A DNA stretch of 7,816 nt from contig CAMNVD010000052.1 in NCBI GenBank assembly GCA_946562005.1, positions 1 to 7,816 of the forward strand. Reading direction: 5' to 3'. Made by a program: the position numbers and the translations under genes. Within the stretch, counting starts at the first letter, position 1. The number at the start of each line of letters is the position of its first letter. This stretch comes from an uncultured Clostridia bacterium. GTDB lineage: Bacteria; Bacillota; Dehalobacteriia; UBA4068; JAAVYR01. The notes beneath the pieces were generated by a model. The model did not search any database and had not been told where the DNA came from. It saw only the letters and a program-made list of their open reading frames with translations. Of this stretch, positions 6,340 to 7,816 are shown piece after piece.

Positions 6340-6399
6340 GGCGTAAATATTTTTTGAGGATAAGCTATAGCAAGCGATTGCTATAGCTTATTTTACGCC
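6340..6399. terminator. Nested inverted repeat / convergent terminator between spoVM and the membrane protein gene
   Basis: The inner stem is a perfect 13-bp repeat (6361-6373 with 6378-6390, loop GCGA), extendable by A6360-T6391 and followed on the plus strand by TTTT (6391-6394). That fits termination of spoVM transcripts. An outer perfect 8-bp pair, GGCGTAAA (6340-6347) with TTTACGCC (6392-6399), encloses it. On the minus strand the hairpin begins exactly at the TAA stop (6390-6388) of the membrane protein gene but lacks a U-tract, so minus-strand termination here is less certain. Confidence 0.65.
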
Positions 6400-6825
6400 G
6401 CAAATGCCGCCAACGGCTGCCGCTGCTAAGCCATAGTAGCATTTACTTAAAATAGCTGAAATAGGATAACCCATGACGCTGCCGATAATAGTGACTACCA
6501 GATAAAAACAGCAAGCAAAAACAATACCCATGATTAATCCTTGGCTACCGCTTTTTCTAGCGGTTAAAAAACCGCCGCTAAACAAGGAGCAAATGGTGAT
6601 AAGCATAGCAGCAGGTGCTGCATATTCTGGCTTTAAAAATTCGGTGAAGAAGCTTACCAGGCTGTAAATAAGGGTAAAGCCGAGAATCATACCGAAAGAT
6701 ATGGCCATGCCCCACAGCAGGGCTGCTATTTTTCCTCCTGGAGCTTTGGCAGCCAGGGCAGATAGCGGAGAACCAAAAGATACAGAGGGAATCATTTTTT
6801 TCATGTTCATATTTTTTATATGCAT
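6388..6825 (-). CDS. Four-helix integral membrane protein, TIGR04086 (YrzE/DUF3792-like) family
   Basis: This 145-residue protein has a short polar N-terminus and four predicted membrane helices at about 33-60, 69-88, 96-118 and 122-143. A 'GGFLTARKSGSQGLIMG' segment lies between helices 2 and 3 (about 84-100). Length, helix layout and the Gly-Gly...Arg-Lys...Gly-x-x-x-Gly segment match my recollection of the TIGR04086 putative membrane protein family in Bacillota; its function is unknown and I assign none. The start at 6825 is secure because a perfect AAGGAGGA (6839-6832) sits 6 bases upstream. Further in-frame ATGs (M6, M8, M11) lack such a site. The gene converges on spoVM, its last codons and stop forming part of the nested inverted repeat. 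It diverges from folE across a 178-base spacer. No convincing promoter was found for it on the minus strand. Confidence 0.8.
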   Translation of the reverse strand: MHIKNMNMKKMIPSVSFGSPLSALAAKAPGGKIAALLWGMAISFGMILGFTLIYSLVSFFTEFLKPEYAAPAAMLITICSLFSGGFLTARKSGSQGLIMGIVFACCFYLVVTIIGSVMGYPISAILSKCYYGLAAAAVGGICGVK

Positions 6826-6893
6826 AGGAAATCCTCCTTAAAGGAAATAATCTTACCCTATCTATATGCCTGGGATATGAAAATATACCTTGC

Positions 6894-6922
6894 TTGACGA
6901 TTGCGGGGATTCGTTATAAAAT
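6894..6922 (+). promoter_or_regulatory. Sigma-A promoter of folE
   Basis: TTGACG (6894-6899) and TAAAAT (6917-6922) are separated by exactly 17 bases. Transcription would start near 6929, leaving a 5' untranslated region of about 75 bases before folE. Confidence 0.75.
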
Positions 6923-6927
6923 AATAA

Positions 6928-6949
6928 GACATCTAAATTTTCAGATGTC
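6928..6949 (+). promoter_or_regulatory. Hairpin / inverted repeat at the folE transcription start
   Basis: GACATCT (6928-6934) and AGATGTC (6943-6949) form a perfect 7-bp inverted repeat with an 8-base loop. It begins about at the predicted +1 of the folE mRNA. It could be a 5' stabilising hairpin or an operator overlapping the start site. It has no U-tract, so it is not a terminator. Confidence 0.5.
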
Positions 6950-7003
6950 ATTCAAAAAATTATAGATAATAAAGATAGTTAGTAGAAAAACGAAGGTGCA
7001 GAC

Positions 7004-7600
7004 ATGGTTGAATTAAAGAAAAAAGAAGTCGATAGGGAAAAGATAGCAGCAGCGGTAAAAGATATCTTAGCGGCCATTGGGGAAGACCCGGAACGGGAAG
7101 GCTTAGTAGGCACGCCTATGCGGGTTGCTCGTATGTATGAAGAGATTTTATCTGGTATGGAGCAATCAGCCGAGACCCATTTGTCCGTGCAATTCAGTGA
7201 AGAAAATTATGATGATATGATTATCGTCAAGGATATTCCTGTGTATTCTATGTGTGAGCACCATATGATGCCATTCTTTGGGGTGGCGCATATTGCATAT
7301 ATTCCTAAAAATGGCAAAGTAACCGGTCTTTCTAAAATAGCACGGACAGTAGAGTGCTTTGCTCGGAGGCTGCAAATCCAGGAGCGGATGACGGCACAGA
7401 TAGCGGACGCTATCGTCCAGGTATTAGACCCGCATGGTGTTTTGGTTATTGTAGAGGCGGAACATATGTGCATGACGATGCGCGGCGTCAATAAACCTGG
7501 TTCTGTAACGGTAACTTCTGCTGTACGGGGATATTTTAAAACCAGCGCTGCTACACGTAATGAGGCTATTGGATTAATCCATCAGGAACGGACGAAGTAA
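7004..7600 (+). CDS. folE: GTP cyclohydrolase I
   Basis: This 198-residue protein converts GTP to 7,8-dihydroneopterin triphosphate, the first step of folate (and other pterin) synthesis; the enzyme is a homodecamer in the cytoplasm. The zinc ligands are all present: C84 and H87 in 'YSMCEHHMMPFFG' and C156 in 'EAEHMCMTMRGV'. Other signatures are 'GTPMRVARMY' (about 36-45), 'GLSKIARTVECFARRLQIQE' (108-127) and the C-terminal 'SAVRGYF'. Length is normal for the bacterial type IA enzyme (about 190-220), and nothing looks truncated. The ATG at 7004 is preceded by GAAGGTG (6992-6998). A sigma-A promoter and a 5' hairpin lie upstream. No other folate gene is in the window; the following gene, a signal peptidase, starts 31 bases after the stop with no terminator between, so the two are probably co-transcribed. 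Confidence 0.97.
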   Translation: MVELKKKEVDREKIAAAVKDILAAIGEDPEREGLVGTPMRVARMYEEILSGMEQSAETHLSVQFSEENYDDMIIVKDIPVYSMCEHHMMPFFGVAHIAYIPKNGKVTGLSKIARTVECFARRLQIQERMTAQIADAIVQVLDPHGVLVIVEAEHMCMTMRGVNKPGSVTVTSAVRGYFKTSAATRNEAIGLIHQERTK

Positions 7601-7631
7601 AAGAAAGCAATCAAATGGAGAGAGAATCAGA

Positions 7632-7816
7632 ATGGTGAAAAATCAAGATGAAATCATGGATACGGAGCGGAGAACTTTGGGGCAGATTATCAAAGAATAT
7701 GCTGTCTTAATCATAATTGCTTTCTGCATTGCGACAGTTATTAAGATTTTTGTTTTAGACAGCCGTATTGTGCCAACCACCTCAATGTATCCTACCGTGT
7801 TTGCCAATGACAGAGT
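7632..7816 (+). CDS. lepB: Type I signal peptidase, N-terminal part (3' end outside window)
   Basis: The first 61 residues of a type I (S26) signal peptidase are visible, after which the frame leaves the window. A short charged N-terminus is followed by a single membrane helix (about residues 23-42). After it comes 'SRIVPTTSMYPTV', where S51 in the S-M-x-P-T box is the expected catalytic serine; the catalytic Lys and later boxes are outside. The enzyme removes signal peptides from exported proteins on the outer face of the membrane. The ATG at 7632 has GGAGAG (7617-7622) 9 bases upstream. The single N-terminal helix and short lead are typical of Gram-positive SipS-like enzymes. It lies 31 bases after folE on the same strand and probably shares its transcript. 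Confidence 0.88.
   Translation, partial: MVKNQDEIMDTERRTLGQIIKEYAVLIIIAFCIATVIKIFVLDSRIVPTTSMYPTVFANDR

Noticed and set aside
6929..7003. Riboswitch (e.g. tetrahydrofolate or preQ1) upstream of folE
   Set aside because: The leader is only about 75 bases with one simple hairpin; no conserved riboswitch core or terminator/anti-terminator pair is visible.
1..7816. CRISPR array, insertion sequence, prophage or toxin-antitoxin module
   Set aside because: There are no regularly spaced repeats, transposase or integrase motifs, or small paired toxin-antitoxin genes on either strand.

Overview
The window looks like a piece of a low-to-mid GC, endospore-forming Bacillota chromosome (clostridial or Negativicutes-like; the exact family cannot be read from this sequence). 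The evidence is a Gram-positive DnaD/DnaI primosome pair, a DinG with a fused N-terminal exonuclease domain, strong AGGAGG-type ribosome binding sites, many intrinsic terminators, and a 22-codon gene that closely resembles the sporulation peptide SpoVM. Nothing suggests a phage, insertion sequence or CRISPR array. The region reads as ordinary core chromosome with one easily missed microgene.

Left part (1-1991): the C-terminal end of a PLP-dependent class I/II aminotransferase enters from the left and is closed by a strong intrinsic terminator. About 20 bases later begins a two-gene replication-restart operon: dnaD (primosome protein) and a dnaI/dnaC-type AAA+ helicase loader. An imperfect palindromic intergenic repeat follows.

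Middle (2133-3232): a nitrilase-superfamily amidase faces a tRNA-Arg(CCG) on the opposite strand. A perfect 16-bp hairpin with U-tracts in both directions terminates both. The tRNA has its own recognisable promoter on the minus strand.

Right of centre (3233-6320): dinG encodes an exonuclease-helicase fusion of 962 residues with four cysteines in the positions expected for an Fe-S cluster, but with Glu in place of the usual Asp in exonuclease motif II. Its terminator is followed by a TTG-started microORF with a strong ribosome binding site that I identify as spoVM.

Right end (6340-7816): a minus-strand four-helix membrane protein (TIGR04086/YrzE-like) converges on spoVM, with nested inverted repeats over its stop codon. 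Divergent from it is folE (GTP cyclohydrolase I), which has a clear sigma-A promoter and a hairpin at the start of its mRNA. The first 61 codons of a type I signal peptidase follow 31 bases after folE and run off the end.

Functionally, dnaD-dnaI and dinG belong to DNA replication and repair, spoVM to spore-coat assembly, folE to folate or other pterin synthesis, and lepB to protein export. The grouping is typical housekeeping neighbourhood rather than a single pathway.
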